15,105 bases of DNA from JAPUME01 sp964605715 (GCA_964605715.1 CAZSDV010000053.1:1-15105), one strand, 5' to 3'; counted from the stretch's first letter, positions 1 to 8,379 are shown. A program made the numbers and translations. The notes: generated by a model from the sequence alone, not told the origin.

Positions 1-1667
1 GCGCCCAATGCCACAGTCATAAGTATGATCCTATCCCGCAACGTGATTATTATCGACTGAGCGCTATCTTCCGAACTGCCTACGATCCCTACGATTGGCT
101 CTTTCCTAACACCAACATTGATGATCCTGATGGAAAAACAGTTTTCCCCATGAGATACCTGGCGGTTGCGACCGAGCGAGAACGCCAGGAAGCAGAAGCT
201 CATAATGCTCCCATTAAGGAAGAGATTGAGCGTCTCAAGAATTCCCTAGAAGAGATAGCTCGACCCCTCCGGAAAAAACTTATCGAGGGAAAGTTGGCAA
301 AATTCCCGGAGAAGGTAAGGGAAGATATTCGGAAGGTACTTCGCACTTCTGATAACAAGCGGAGCTCTAGGCAAAGGTATTTGAAGGAAAGGTGTTTTAA
401 ATGCGAGGTGGACCTCCGCGATGGGCTCAAAATTCCTGATGATCCAGAAAATGGTGTGCAAGGATATCTTTCGGAGAAGTTCGAGGCTTTAGTTAGAGTA
501 GGGCGTGGGGAGTTGGAGAAAAACTTCGAAGAGTTTAAGAGTCAAGCAGAAAAAATTAGGAAGGAAGTCAATGTTGCTAAAGACAAGTTGCGACCTGAGC
601 CGGGCATTCGTGCCTTGTTTGACATGGGAGGCAACCCAACGCCTACCCATTTATTGCGCCGAGCAGACTACCTTAACCCTGGCCCTTTGGTTCAGCCAGG
701 TGTCCCGTCGGTCTTAAGAGACGGTATTGAACCCTATCAGCTTACCAAGCCTCCCTGGAAAACAGGTACCAGTGGCCGCCGACTTGCCCTGGCTCGATGG
801 CTGGTACAGCCGAATCATCCGTTGACGGCACGGGTAATGGTGAACCGTATTTGGCAGCACCACTTCGGGGTGGGCTTGGTAACCACCCCAGGAGATTTTG
901 GCCACACGGGAGCTAGGCCTTCGCATCCGGAACTATTGGATTGGTTAGCGATTGAGTTTGTGCGCCAAAGTTGGAGCCTCAAGGCGATACACAAGCTTAT
1001 TATGACCTCTGCGGCTTACCGCCAAAGTTCGCAATTTGATCCAGGCAAGCACGGGATGGACTTGGAAAATATTTTGCTGTCGAGATTCAAGATGCGCCGC
1101 TTGGATGCTGATGCGATCCGAGATACCATTTTGAAGGTGGCGCGGAGGCTTGATACTACACCTTTTGGGCCAGCCGCCAAGGCTGACATTCAATCCGATG
1201 GCGAGGTGCTAAGTGAGTGTTCTCAGAGTGGATGCCGGCGTAGTATTTACACACTCCAGCGTCGTACGGCTCCGAATACACTTCTAGAAGCTTTTGATGC
1301 TCCACAAATGACACCAAATTGCCTTAAGCGGGCGCATTCGACTGTCTCTTCTCAAGCTCTCCAACTTTGGAATAGCGATGTGGTCCGTAAAAACTCTCGT
1401 TATTTTGCTGGCCGGGTTATTGATGCTATAGGTGCTGATCTGGGAAAGCAAATTGACCAAGTATATTTGATGGCATTATCAAGGAAACCCTCGGAGGAGG
1501 AGCGAGAGGTACGCGTGAGGGAGGTCCAGGAATTCACACAGCACTGGCTTCAGCACTTAGGGAAAAATATTCCAGCAGAACCTAAGCAGGCTAAAGCTGA
1601 ATGGCTAGGACTAGCTACCCTCTGCCATTCCATTCTCAATTCAGCTGAATTTATATATATTGATTGA
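1..1667 (+). CDS. PSD1-family protein (end of DUF1549 plus DUF1553), 5' end outside window
   Basis: The reading frame is open from the left edge (first full codon at base 3), so the ATG at 150 is internal and the true start lies upstream. About 554 residues are visible. The window opens inside a CAQCH motif, followed by HKYDPIPQRDYY, the typical end of DUF1549 with its cytochrome c-like CxxCH. A charged, probably coiled-coil stretch follows (about residues 55-195) with a CFKC pair near 131-134. Then comes DUF1553: RRLALARWL at about 259, MVNRIWQHHFG at about 279, and TPGDFGHTGARPSHPELLDWLA. Such proteins are usually exported and encoded beside DUF1501 genes in planctomycete-like and acidobacterial genomes, as here. 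Their biochemical role is not established; a part in extracellular polymer use is often proposed. Family assignment is firm, function open. Confidence 0.9.
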   Translation, partial: AQCHSHKYDPIPQRDYYRLSAIFRTAYDPYDWLFPNTNIDDPDGKTVFPMRYLAVATERERQEAEAHNAPIKEEIERLKNSLEEIARPLRKKLIEGKLAKFPEKVREDIRKVLRTSDNKRSSRQRYLKERCFKCEVDLRDGLKIPDDPENGVQGYLSEKFEALVRVGRGELEKNFEEFKSQAEKIRKEVNVAKDKLRPEPGIRALFDMGGNPTPTHLLRRADYLNPGPLVQPGVPSVLRDGIEPYQLTKPPWKTGTSGRRLALARWLVQPNHPLTARVMVNRIWQHHFGVGLVTTPGDFGHTGARPSHPELLDWLAIEFVRQSWSLKAIHKLIMTSAAYRQSSQFDPGKHGMDLENILLSRFKMRRLDADAIRDTILKVARRLDTTPFGPAAKADIQSDGEVLSECSQSGCRRSIYTLQRRTAPNTLLEAFDAPQMTPNCLKRAHSTVSSQALQLWNSDVVRKNSRYFAGRVIDAIGADLGKQIDQVYLMALSRKPSEEEREVRVREVQEFTQHWLQHLGKNIPAEPKQAKAEWLGLATLCHSILNSAEFIYID

Positions 1668-1677
1668 GGAGATAAGC

Positions 1678-3165
1678 ATGGCTTCAGATTACCATCCGAC
1701 AATCACATCCGACAGAACTCAAGGATCTACTCTTTCACGCCGAAGCTTCTTCTCAAGGGTTGGTGATGGAATTTATGGTGCCGCACTTGTTTCTTTATTT
1801 GGAAATGACTTGTTTGAGGGTAGGCTTGTCTCAGGTGCCACACGCAATCGTGACGTTTATGATTTAAAACCACGGCTTCCGCATTTCGAACCGAAAGCCA
1901 AGTCGGTAATTCATCTTTTTATGAATGGCGGACCCAGCCAGGTGGACTTATTTGATCACAAGCCCTTGCTAGAGAAGTACAGTCGGCAACCTCCTAGCCG
2001 CGAACTTGCTAATGATATTGAGTTTGCTGATCAGATGGGTGGGCTTATGCCATCGCCCTTCAAGTTTTCTAGGCATGGTGAGTCAGGGATGGAAATATCG
2101 GAGCTGCTACCTCACCTATCCCACCACGTAGACGACATTGCCCTGATCCGTTCAATGTTTGGAGGCCATTTTAATCACGAGCCATCTCTGTTTCTGATGC
2201 AGACAGGACGTTTAAATTCTGGCCATCCATCGTTAGGTTCCTGGGTTATCTACGGACTAGGAAATGAAAATCAAAACCTTCCGGCTTACGTGGTCCTCGA
2301 TGATCCAAAAGGACTGCCTATCAATGGGATCCAAAATTGGCAGTCGGGGTGGTTGCCACCAGTTTACCAGGGGATTCGGGTACGTTCAGTGGGTTCTCCA
2401 ATATTGAATTTGAAGCCTAGGGAAGAATTTCCAAGGCCAGTCCTGGAGCTGGCGCGTTCGGTTCTTGCGAATTTTGATATAGATCATCGTAATAAGCGTC
2501 CCGGTCACCCCGAATTGGATGCACGCATTGCTAGTTACGAACTTGCAGCCCGCATGCAATTGTCCGCCACGGATGCCCTGGACATATCAAAGGAAAGCCC
2601 TGCAACCCATGAAATGTATGGATTGAACGCTGACCATACTGCTTCTTATGGTCGGCGTTGCCTGATGGCACGACGCTTAGTGGAGCGTGGCGTAAGGTTT
2701 GTGCAAGTATATATTGAAGGGCAGATCTGGGATAATCACGAAAATTTACAGAAGAGCTTGCGTTACTGCTGTGAAAAAACGGACAAGCCTGTAGCAGGAC
2801 TTTTGAGGGATCTTAAGCAGCGAGGGCTCCTCGATGACACCTTAATTGTTTGGGGCGGCGAGTTTGGGCGCATGCCCATTTCTCAATTGAGGCCAGGAGA
2901 GAAGAATGCGGGTCGGGATCATGGCCCTGGTGGTTTCAGTGTGTGGATGGCCGGTGGTGGGGTTAAAGGTGGAACTACTTATGGAGCAACTGATGACATT
3001 GGCTATAAGGCCTTGGAAAATCGTGTGAGTGTGCATGATTTTCATGCCACAATCTTGCATCAGTTAGGGATGGACCACACCAAGCTGGTTTATGAGCGCA
3101 ACGGCCTTGACGATAGACTTTCTGGAGTGGAGCCAGCCCGCGTGGTGAAAGAAATCCTATCCTGA
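1678..3165 (+). CDS. DUF1501 family protein with twin-arginine signal
   Basis: A 495-residue protein from the ATG at 1678, preceded by GAGGAG at 1666-1671 with a 6-nt spacer. An in-frame TTG at 1660 would overlap the upstream gene and has no such site, so 1678 is preferred. The N-terminus carries SRRSFF (residues 20-25) and then a moderately hydrophobic stretch, a Tat-type signal. DUF1501 landmarks follow: HLFMNGGPSQVDLFDHKP, GGHFNHEP, DKPVAGLLRDLKQRGLLDD, WGGEFGRMP, and GRDHGPGGFSVWMAGGGVKGG near the C-terminus. The family is related to the alkaline phosphatase/sulfatase fold, but no activity is established. The gene starts 10 nt after the PSD1 stop, so the two are surely cotranscribed. A candidate terminator hairpin lies at its 3' end. 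Length is typical and no damage is seen. Confidence 0.92.
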   Translation: MASDYHPTITSDRTQGSTLSRRSFFSRVGDGIYGAALVSLFGNDLFEGRLVSGATRNRDVYDLKPRLPHFEPKAKSVIHLFMNGGPSQVDLFDHKPLLEKYSRQPPSRELANDIEFADQMGGLMPSPFKFSRHGESGMEISELLPHLSHHVDDIALIRSMFGGHFNHEPSLFLMQTGRLNSGHPSLGSWVIYGLGNENQNLPAYVVLDDPKGLPINGIQNWQSGWLPPVYQGIRVRSVGSPILNLKPREEFPRPVLELARSVLANFDIDHRNKRPGHPELDARIASYELAARMQLSATDALDISKESPATHEMYGLNADHTASYGRRCLMARRLVERGVRFVQVYIEGQIWDNHENLQKSLRYCCEKTDKPVAGLLRDLKQRGLLDDTLIVWGGEFGRMPISQLRPGEKNAGRDHGPGGFSVWMAGGGVKGGTTYGATDDIGYKALENRVSVHDFHATILHQLGMDHTKLVYERNGLDDRLSGVEPARVVKEILS

Positions 3166-3198
3166 ATAGTTATTTAGGTGGGTTTCTTTATTATTTTA
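3161..3198 (+). terminator. candidate intrinsic terminator after the DUF1501 gene
   Basis: CCTGAAT (3161-3167) pairs with ATTTAGG (3172-3178) across a 4-nt AGTT loop, with one G-U wobble. The stem overlaps the stop codon of the DUF1501 gene. A T-rich but interrupted stretch follows (3179-3198). The stem is AT-rich and the T tract is broken by purines, so this is a weak candidate. Its position between convergent genes makes a terminator plausible. Confidence 0.35.
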
Positions 3199-3278
3199 GC
3201 TTCAGGAAACTCCGGCCAATCTGCGGGTTGGCAGCCCCTCCAAAATGATTTATTCCACCAAGTAGTTCCGCTAATATT

Positions 3279-4445
3279 TCATTCATCGTTTAATGAAGGT
3301 CGAATCCCTGCTATGTTTAGGCGGATGCGATATAATCCAGTCCTGGCGGTCATATAGAGGGTTTTTCCGTCCTCGTCACCCCAATGGCAGTTAGCAGGTG
3401 GCTCGGGTGGCTTGATTGTCCCAAGGTGTTTCCCGTCCGGTGAAAATATCCACACACCTCCTGGCCCCGTGCAGTATAGGTTCCCCTCCTGGTCCACCTT
3501 CATGCCGTCTGGTAGACCATCTTCAGCTTCCTGAGTTACATCGTAGAACGTTGTTCCCTCGGAAATCGTGCCATCTTCCTGAACCTCAAAGCGCATCCAG
3601 AGTTTTTTTTCCGGGTCAGAATTAGCCACATAGAGGTATTTTTCACTTGGAGAAAAGGCGAGGCCGTTAGGGCGCGTCATCTCTGAGTGAAGTAATTGTA
3701 GTTTCTCTCCTGCTAGGCGATAAACTCCATTAAACTCGAGCTCTTTATTGGGGTCTTCATCTTGTTCAGCGAAGCCGTATGGGGGGTCTGTAAAATATAA
3801 GGAACCGTCAGACTTGTAAACAGCATCGTTTGGGCTGTTGAGTCGCTTGCCCTCGTATTTGTCAGCTAGGACGGTCAGGTCACCGCCTTCTTCCAGGCGT
3901 GTGACACGACGATTTCCATGCTCGCAAATAATAAGCCTGCCTTCTGAATCTAGCGTAAGGCCATTTGAGCCCCACAAATTACCCCCTGGGGTAATCGATC
4001 GAAATCTCTCACCTCCGTCATAGCCACTTTGTTTACGATACAGACTGATCCCAACTTTTGGAGTCCATTTGAAGATGGAATTCGCCGGTATATCACTAAA
4101 AAGGAGATAGCCCTTACGGCTGTTTCGGGCCTCCTGCAGTGCTTCCTGGTACACCTTACGTGATACCTTTGTTTTCTTTTCTCCGAACTTTCGAGCCAAG
4201 ATCTGCTGTGCCATATCGTCGAACTGAGTGTCAAGGGCCCAGATGGGACCCTCAGTGAATCCAAGCCCTCCCGCCAGCTTTTCGATCGTTGCGGAAGCTG
4301 GTACAATCAGGTCAAATGCCGGGTCTGCTTTAAAGATCCCACTTCCGGAGGTCTTCGATTCTTTTGATGTTGGTTGGCAGCTCAAGAGGAGCAGAGCCAG
4401 GATCATAAAGGCTAGAAACTGATACTTGCGGAAAGTTTGTAACAT
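3279..4445 (-). CDS. SMP-30/gluconolactonase/LRE-like lipoprotein
   Basis: The best start is the ATG at 4445-4443: minus-strand AGGAGGTG sits just before it, and the in-frame ATG 15 nt further upstream overlaps that site. The product has 388 residues. Residues 8-22 are hydrophobic and end in the lipobox LLSC (Cys23), so it should be a lipid-anchored periplasmic or outer-membrane protein. The rest is a six-bladed propeller of the SMP-30 family. Likely metal and substrate residues by comparison with regucalcin are Glu65 (FTEGPIW), Asn206 (NSPND), Asn260 (RPNGLAF) and Asp313 (LPDGM). Family members hydrolyse lactones such as gluconolactone; the substrate here is unknown. An unusual charged insertion of about 40 residues (roughly 71-111) separates FTEGPIW from LLFSDIPANSIF, which normally lie close together. 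It converges on the DUF1501 gene and diverges from the sulfatase. Confidence 0.9.
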   Translation of the reverse strand: MLQTFRKYQFLAFMILALLLLSCQPTSKESKTSGSGIFKADPAFDLIVPASATIEKLAGGLGFTEGPIWALDTQFDDMAQQILARKFGEKKTKVSRKVYQEALQEARNSRKGYLLFSDIPANSIFKWTPKVGISLYRKQSGYDGGERFRSITPGGNLWGSNGLTLDSEGRLIICEHGNRRVTRLEEGGDLTVLADKYEGKRLNSPNDAVYKSDGSLYFTDPPYGFAEQDEDPNKELEFNGVYRLAGEKLQLLHSEMTRPNGLAFSPSEKYLYVANSDPEKKLWMRFEVQEDGTISEGTTFYDVTQEAEDGLPDGMKVDQEGNLYCTGPGGVWIFSPDGKHLGTIKPPEPPANCHWGDEDGKTLYMTARTGLYRIRLNIAGIRPSLNDE

Positions 4446-4768
4446 TCCACACCTCCTCATGGGGGGGCGATCTCTTGTTGCTAAGTCTGATTACGTGGAT
4501 GATGCGCCTAAAACCATAAGTGTGTCAAGCAGGTACTCTCCTCTATTTGACTGATGATGGCTTCTTGCCTTCTACTGGGGCGTTTCATTAATCAGTCAAT
4601 TTACAATTTAGTGTGTAGCTAAAAAGATTCCTGTTTTCGAAGAGAAACTGAAAACCTATCTAAAATTTTAAAGATATTAGTTCACTTACTCGTAAGTAGA
4701 GATGTACGCTTCTTTGCAGGGCCCGTTCAAAGCAATCAGGCTAAGAAGGTTATTCCGAGAGGTTTTAG
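4446..4768. other. 323-bp divergent intergenic region (SMP-30 gene / sulfatase gene)
   Basis: The region has no convincing ORF or RNA gene. It should hold the promoters for both flanking genes. The half nearest the sulfatase (about 4600-4700) is AT-rich, with several TAAA/TATT stretches, but no clearly spaced -35/-10 pair stands out. A short perfect inverted repeat, CTTAC-TC-GTAAG, lies near 4685-4697; it is too short to call an operator. The SMP-30 gene has a strong AGGAGGTG site at the left edge. The sulfatase has only a GAGAGG-like site before its ATG. Confidence 0.4.
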
Positions 4769-5891
4769 ATGCTCCCACGATTAATAGTGTTTATTTGCTG
4801 GTTTGTATTGTCACTTTTCGGATTTAATGTGACTAGTTTGCCTGGTCAAGATAATCCCAATGTGGTGCTGATTATGACTGACGATCAGGGCTGGTGGGAT
4901 GTGGGGGCGCACGGGAATCCTTATATTGAAACCCCTGTTATTGATCAACTTATCACTGAAAGTGTGGAGTTCACTCAATTTTATGCTTCACCTGTTTGTA
5001 CACCAACCAGAGCTTCCCTCCTGACTGGCCGCCATTATCAGCGGACCGGTGCCTTTGACACCTATATGGGCCGCGATACATTACGGGCTGAAGAGATCAC
5101 TCTAGGTGAGGTATTTCAAGGGCAAGGATACCGTACCGGGCTTTTTGGCAAGTGGCATCTCGGTCGCTATATGAAGTACCATCCCAACAATCAGGGATTC
5201 CGTGATTTTTTTGGTTTTTGGCAGTATGGATTTATTAACCGATATTTTGACCCAAATGAACTGTTCGACAACCATCACCGCGTTACTTCTACCGGATACG
5301 TAACCGATATCTTAACCGATCGTGCAATTTCTTTTGTCAGATCCAATAGCCGGAATCCTTTTTTCCTCTATCTTCCATTCAACGCGCCCCATAGTCCATT
5401 TCTTGTTCCTGACTCTTACATAGAAAAATACATAAAAAAGGGACTGCCTTTGCGTGAGGCACGCGTTTACGGCATGATCACGAACATTGACGAAAATATC
5501 GGTCGATTGCTTAAGACGGTTGCAGATTTAGGACTTAATGAGCGGACAGTAGTCATTTTTATGAGTGACAATGGTGGTGTCAGCACCTATTTCAAAGCCG
5601 GTCTACGTGGTGGCAAGGGCTCTGTTTATGAAGGAGGGGTACGAGTCCCATTTCTCATTCGTTGGCCCAGCCATTTTCCTGCAGGCGTGAAAGTGGAAGC
5701 TATTGCTCAACATATTGATATATTTCCTACGCTTTGTGAATTAATTGGTGTGCCGTTACGGTCCGATCAGAAAGTTGATGGTAAAAGCCTGCTTACGCTC
5801 ATCAAAAACGGTGGTGGCTTTAGTCCACATGAATACCTTTTCCATCAGTGGAGCAGAGTCCGTCCCAATCCAGAAAAAAATTGGGCAGTCA
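4769..5891 (+). CDS. type I sulfatase, 5' (catalytic) part; gene interrupted by an assembly gap
   Basis: The first 374 residues of a secreted arylsulfatase-like enzyme, with a hydrophobic signal peptide (about 1-27). Metal-binding Asp38-Asp39 (MTDDQG) come first. The sulfatase signature is CTPTRASLLTGR, with Cys77 in the C-x-P-x-R context recognised by the formylglycine-generating system, so a maturase encoded elsewhere is needed. Further active-site residues are Lys128 and His130 (GKWHLG), His208 (APHSP), Asp267-Asn268 (MSDNGG) and Lys283 (RGGKGSVYEGG). The protein should hydrolyse sulfate esters outside the cytoplasm; the substrate cannot be read from sequence. The frame runs into the N gap after NWAV plus the first base of a probable Arg codon. 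It continues in the next entry, and the apparent frameshift is only because the ten Ns are not the real gap length. Confidence 0.93.
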
Positions 5892-5901
5892 NNNNNNNNN
5901 N
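5892..5901. other. assembly gap inside the sulfatase gene (10 N)
   Basis: Ten Ns separate two halves of one sulfatase. The left side stops after the first base of a codon and the right side resumes at the second base of a codon in the next frame. The true missing length must therefore be a multiple of three if the gene is intact. By comparison with other sulfatases (NWAVR, a few residues, then KLM), only a short piece is probably missing. Confidence 0.9.
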
Positions 5902-6518
5902 TGATGGGTGGTGACCCCTCCGCTTCATCTAATGCTTTTTTTAGACATGCAGAGCTGTTCGATATTAAGAATGATGAGGGCGAGAAGATCAATATCGCCA
6001 GCCAATATCCACAGATTGCTCAACGACTTCAAGAAGAATTTGAGAAGTGGTTTAGCCGTGTTACCTCTGAGCAAAACTATGGTCGCGTACCGATTGAGGT
6101 GGGTCACCCTGATGAGAATCCCGTGGAGATTGACCTTACCTGGGGTGAGCCGGCAGGGCACCATAAATTAGTTAAGCCTACATATCGACACTACAATCGC
6201 GACACCATCGAAAACTGGAGCGAGGAAGGCGATTCGGTTCGTTGGAAGATAAAAGTTCTTGAGGGTGGCCAGTATGAGGTAATTTTCAGCTACGGTTGTT
6301 ATCCAGGCAATGCGGGGGGTAAGTTCCGCATATCCGTAGGTAATGTGCAACTAGATGGAGTTGTAGAATCTACCCCTGGGCGGCTTATTTTTCGGCGCCA
6401 CAGAATTGGTACAATGGAGTTGCCCGAGGGTCCTGCAATCCTTGAAATCAAACCCATTTTAATCGTAGGCCAAGAACTGATGGCACTCCATAAGATATGG
6501 CTACGGAGATTGCTTTAG
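5902..6518 (+). CDS. type I sulfatase, 3' part: end of the catalytic domain plus C-terminal beta-sandwich-like region
   Basis: About 205 residues continuing the sulfatase across the gap. The stretch HAELFDIKNDEGEKINIA is the standard C-terminal sulfatase element (LYDL..DP.E..N). It is followed by a helix (YPQIAQRLQEEFEKW) that ends the catalytic domain. The last 100 or so residues (from about DTIENW to the stop) are rich in short beta-strand-like segments: SVRWKIKVLEGGQYEVIFSY, GGKFRISVG, then an acidic turn and LEIKPILI. This resembles the accessory beta-sandwich domain often fused to planctomycete and verrucomicrobial arylsulfatases, and may bind carbohydrate. With the 5' part the enzyme has about 580 residues plus the gap. 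An inverted repeat just downstream (TCGGA 6533-6537 with TCCGA 6556-6560) could be a terminator, but it runs into the next gap. Confidence 0.88.
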
Positions 6519-6563
6519 GCTTGCTAGTCTTATCGGAGAACGGACTGTGCATTCTTCCGAGTT

Positions 6564-6589
6564 NNNNNNNNNNNNNNNNNNNNNNNNNN
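6564..6589. other. assembly gap between the sulfatase and serine hydrolase genes (26 N)
   Basis: Twenty-six Ns lie in the intergenic space, 45 nt after the sulfatase stop and 71 nt before the next start. Unlike the two 10-N gaps, this run has an odd length and may be a size estimate from read pairs. Neither flank looks coding. Any promoter or terminator here cannot be judged. Confidence 0.9.
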
Positions 6590-6660
6590 AACAGCATCAA
6601 TAAAAAAAAGGGGAGGATTCACGACCGCACGGGAGTTCTGATTTGAATGGAGGTAGTCAA

Positions 6661-7351
6661 TTGAAATCAAAAGTTATTAGTCTAATCTCGAAGCAAATCT
6701 CATGGTTTTTAATTCTCTTTGTGCTAGCCGCATGCCAGGATCCCACTAATAAAGATGCAGGCATGATCAATGTTTCATCTCGCGCTCAGCTGATTGCTCG
6801 AGGTGAGTCTTTGGAGCTGGATGTTGGGTACCAGCTGCCTCCGGGGGATGCGTTCGAGCACCATGCTGCGGGTTTTGCGAAGATCTTATGCTCTGCTGTT
6901 TTTATTACAGGTCTTGATGTTGATTTTGCAGCGGAGAATATAGGGTATTTTACAAGCCCCTATGAGGAGCGGAAGAAGATTATTCAGCGCGAGGTTGATT
7001 TTGAAAACCGCTCAGTCCATCTGACGCTTCCAAGTGGAATAACAAGGACCGCAAAGGTTTTCGGTGACCAGGGATGCATAACTCTTCCTATAGGTAAGGA
7101 ATCTGTGTATTTTACCCCGGTGGATATTCAGAGCACGCTTCCTAATCCATCCATTGAACCTTGGCCAATGGGGGACATTGCATCTAAAGATCCGTTGTCT
7201 TCAGAGATTGATGCGGGAAAATTATCTCAAGCAGTGGATGCTGCATTTGAGCAATCTGAAGGGATGACAGCTGCATTCCTTGTGACATGGAAGGGGCGCA
7301 TTATCGGGGAGCGCTACCGAGATGGCATCACAATGCAAACACCCCTGGAAA
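6661..7351 (+). CDS. class C beta-lactamase-fold serine hydrolase (NylB-like) lipoprotein, 5' part; gene split by chimeric insert
   Basis: The TTG at 6661 is preferred as start because GGAGGT (6649-6654) lies 6 nt before it; the TTG at 6643 lies upstream of that site. The product begins with a signal peptide ending in lipobox LAAC (Cys25), so it is a lipoprotein. The N-terminal part (about residues 40-200) contains AKILCSAVFITGLD, seen in the N-terminal extension of serine hydrolases related to 6-aminohexanoate-dimer hydrolase. It reaches AFLVTWKGRIIGERYRDGITMQTPLE, which leads directly to the catalytic serine. The frame then hits the N gap at 7352. Deleting 113 bases (7352-7464) joins it in frame to the part ending at 8300, giving about 508 residues, a normal length for this family. 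The gene is therefore probably intact in the organism. Confidence 0.85.
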
Positions 7352-7498
7352 NNNNNNNNNNAGAGTGGCGGTCAGACTCTTTCCCATAGACCAGCTTTCC
7401 AGGGGTGTTTGCATTGTGATGCCATCTCGGTAGCGCTCCCCGATAATGCAAACACCCCTGGAAAGCTGGTCTATGGGAAAGAGTCTGACCGCCACTCT
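7298..7498. repeat. inverted duplication around an N gap (probable amplification/assembly chimera)
   Basis: Bases 7362-7449 are the exact reverse complement of 7298-7351 joined to 7465-7498 (88 nt). The forward sequence then resumes: 7445-7464 repeats 7332-7351 before new sequence begins. The switch point shares 5 nt (AATGC, 7445-7449) with both copies. A 10-N gap (7352-7361) lies at the other turn. Removing 7352-7464 restores one continuous reading frame through the SxxK motif. A short inverted copy joined by microhomology is the typical product of strand-switching during whole-genome amplification, here scaffolded back onto itself. A natural palindrome in the genome is less likely. Confidence 0.9.
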
Positions 7499-8300
7499 CA
7501 TGGGTATTCTTATCCGGCAAGGAGTTTACGATCTCTTCCAACCTGCACCCGTACCCGAGTGGCAAGAGGATGGAGATGGGCGCGCTAGGATTCGGATTGC
7601 TGACATTCTACGGATGTCTAGTGGTTTACGCTTCCGGTCCCCTTCAGATCCCGACTTCGACCCATTGATCGGATACCCTGACCATCTATACGTATATACG
7701 GGTGGCGTCAATGCCTTTAAGTGGGCAGCTGCTCGACCGCAACAATGGTTACCTGGTACCGTTGGTCGATACCGCAACTCGGATCCTGTACTTACTAATT
7801 ATCTTATTCGTATTGGAGTAGAAGGTAGGGGCGAAGAGTATTTGTCATTTCCTCAACGGGCCCTTTTTGACAGGATAGGTATCCGCAACATGGTACTCGA
7901 GACAGATCCCTACGGAAATTTTTTACTCCAAGGTTATGAATTTGGCCCAGCTCGCGATTGGGCTCGACTCGGGAATCTCTATCTTCAGGATGGGGTTTGG
8001 AAGGGCGAGCGCATTCTGCCAGAAGGATATGTAGAATTTGTTAGCACAATAGCTCCGGCCTGGAAGGCAGACGGGAACCCGGTCTATGGGGGTTTCTTTT
8101 GGGTTAACGGAGGTAACTTATTTCCTATTCCCAGGGAAGCTTTTTACATGGCTGGGGCTGGCGGGCAGTACACAATTATTATCCCATCTCATGACCTAGT
8201 AGTAGTTCGACTTGGGCATTACAAGGGAAGCAGGCTTGGTATTGAAAGTCTGAAAAATTCCCTGTCAATCCTGATGGAGGCCGTCCCTGGTAGCAAATAA
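7446..8300 (+). CDS. class C beta-lactamase-fold serine hydrolase, 3' part carrying the catalytic domain
   Basis: Continuation of the lipoprotein starting at 6661; the ATG at 7446 is an internal Met and not a real start. Bases 7446-7464 duplicate the 5' part, so unique sequence begins at 7465. The nucleophile motif is SMGK (SxxK; Ser233 and Lys236 in the repaired protein), followed by a helix, TATLMGILIRQG. The second motif is YRN (Tyr333, Asn335) in GRYRNSDP. The C-terminal strand has GAGGQYTIIIPSHDLVVVRLGH, which replaces the KTG box of true beta-lactamases, as in NylB-like hydrolases and esterases. It probably cleaves small amides or esters in the periplasm, and the sequence does not show antibiotic resistance. 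The stop is TAA at 8298-8300. It is followed by a truncated DUF1501 copy in the opposite orientation. Confidence 0.88.
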   Translation: MQTPLESWSMGKSLTATLMGILIRQGVYDLFQPAPVPEWQEDGDGRARIRIADILRMSSGLRFRSPSDPDFDPLIGYPDHLYVYTGGVNAFKWAAARPQQWLPGTVGRYRNSDPVLTNYLIRIGVEGRGEEYLSFPQRALFDRIGIRNMVLETDPYGNFLLQGYEFGPARDWARLGNLYLQDGVWKGERILPEGYVEFVSTIAPAWKADGNPVYGGFFWVNGGNLFPIPREAFYMAGAGGQYTIIIPSHDLVVVRLGHYKGSRLGIESLKNSLSILMEAVPGSK

Positions 8301-8379
8301 GTTTTGGTTCTTTAAGAAACTGGAGATCTTCCAGCAAACTGCCCAGCAAAGGCTGGAGGTAAGTTCTAGGCTAAGAGAG

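Noticed and set aside
1660..1677. TTG at 1660 as the start of the DUF1501 gene
   Set aside because: It overlaps the upstream gene and lacks a ribosome binding site; GAGGAG at 1666-1671 fits the ATG at 1678.
7298..7498. A natural transposon end, attenuator or cruciform formed by the inverted repeat
   Set aside because: It lies inside a conserved catalytic region, borders an N run, and its removal restores the frame; an artefact is the simpler explanation.
7314..7588. Two overlapping open frames on opposite strands reading through the N gap near 7352
   Set aside because: They arise from the inverted chimeric copy and contain translated Ns; the repaired serine hydrolase frame explains the sequence fully.
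6661..8300. Calling the serine hydrolase an antibiotic-resistance beta-lactamase
   Set aside because: The KTG box is replaced by a GGQ-type motif and the N-terminal extension matches NylB-like hydrolases; resistance is not indicated.
8318..8358. Inverted repeats (CTGGA/TCCAG and CCAGC/GCTGG) after the serine hydrolase stop as a terminator
   Set aside because: The arms overlap in competing pairings and no T-run follows, so a terminator call is not supported.
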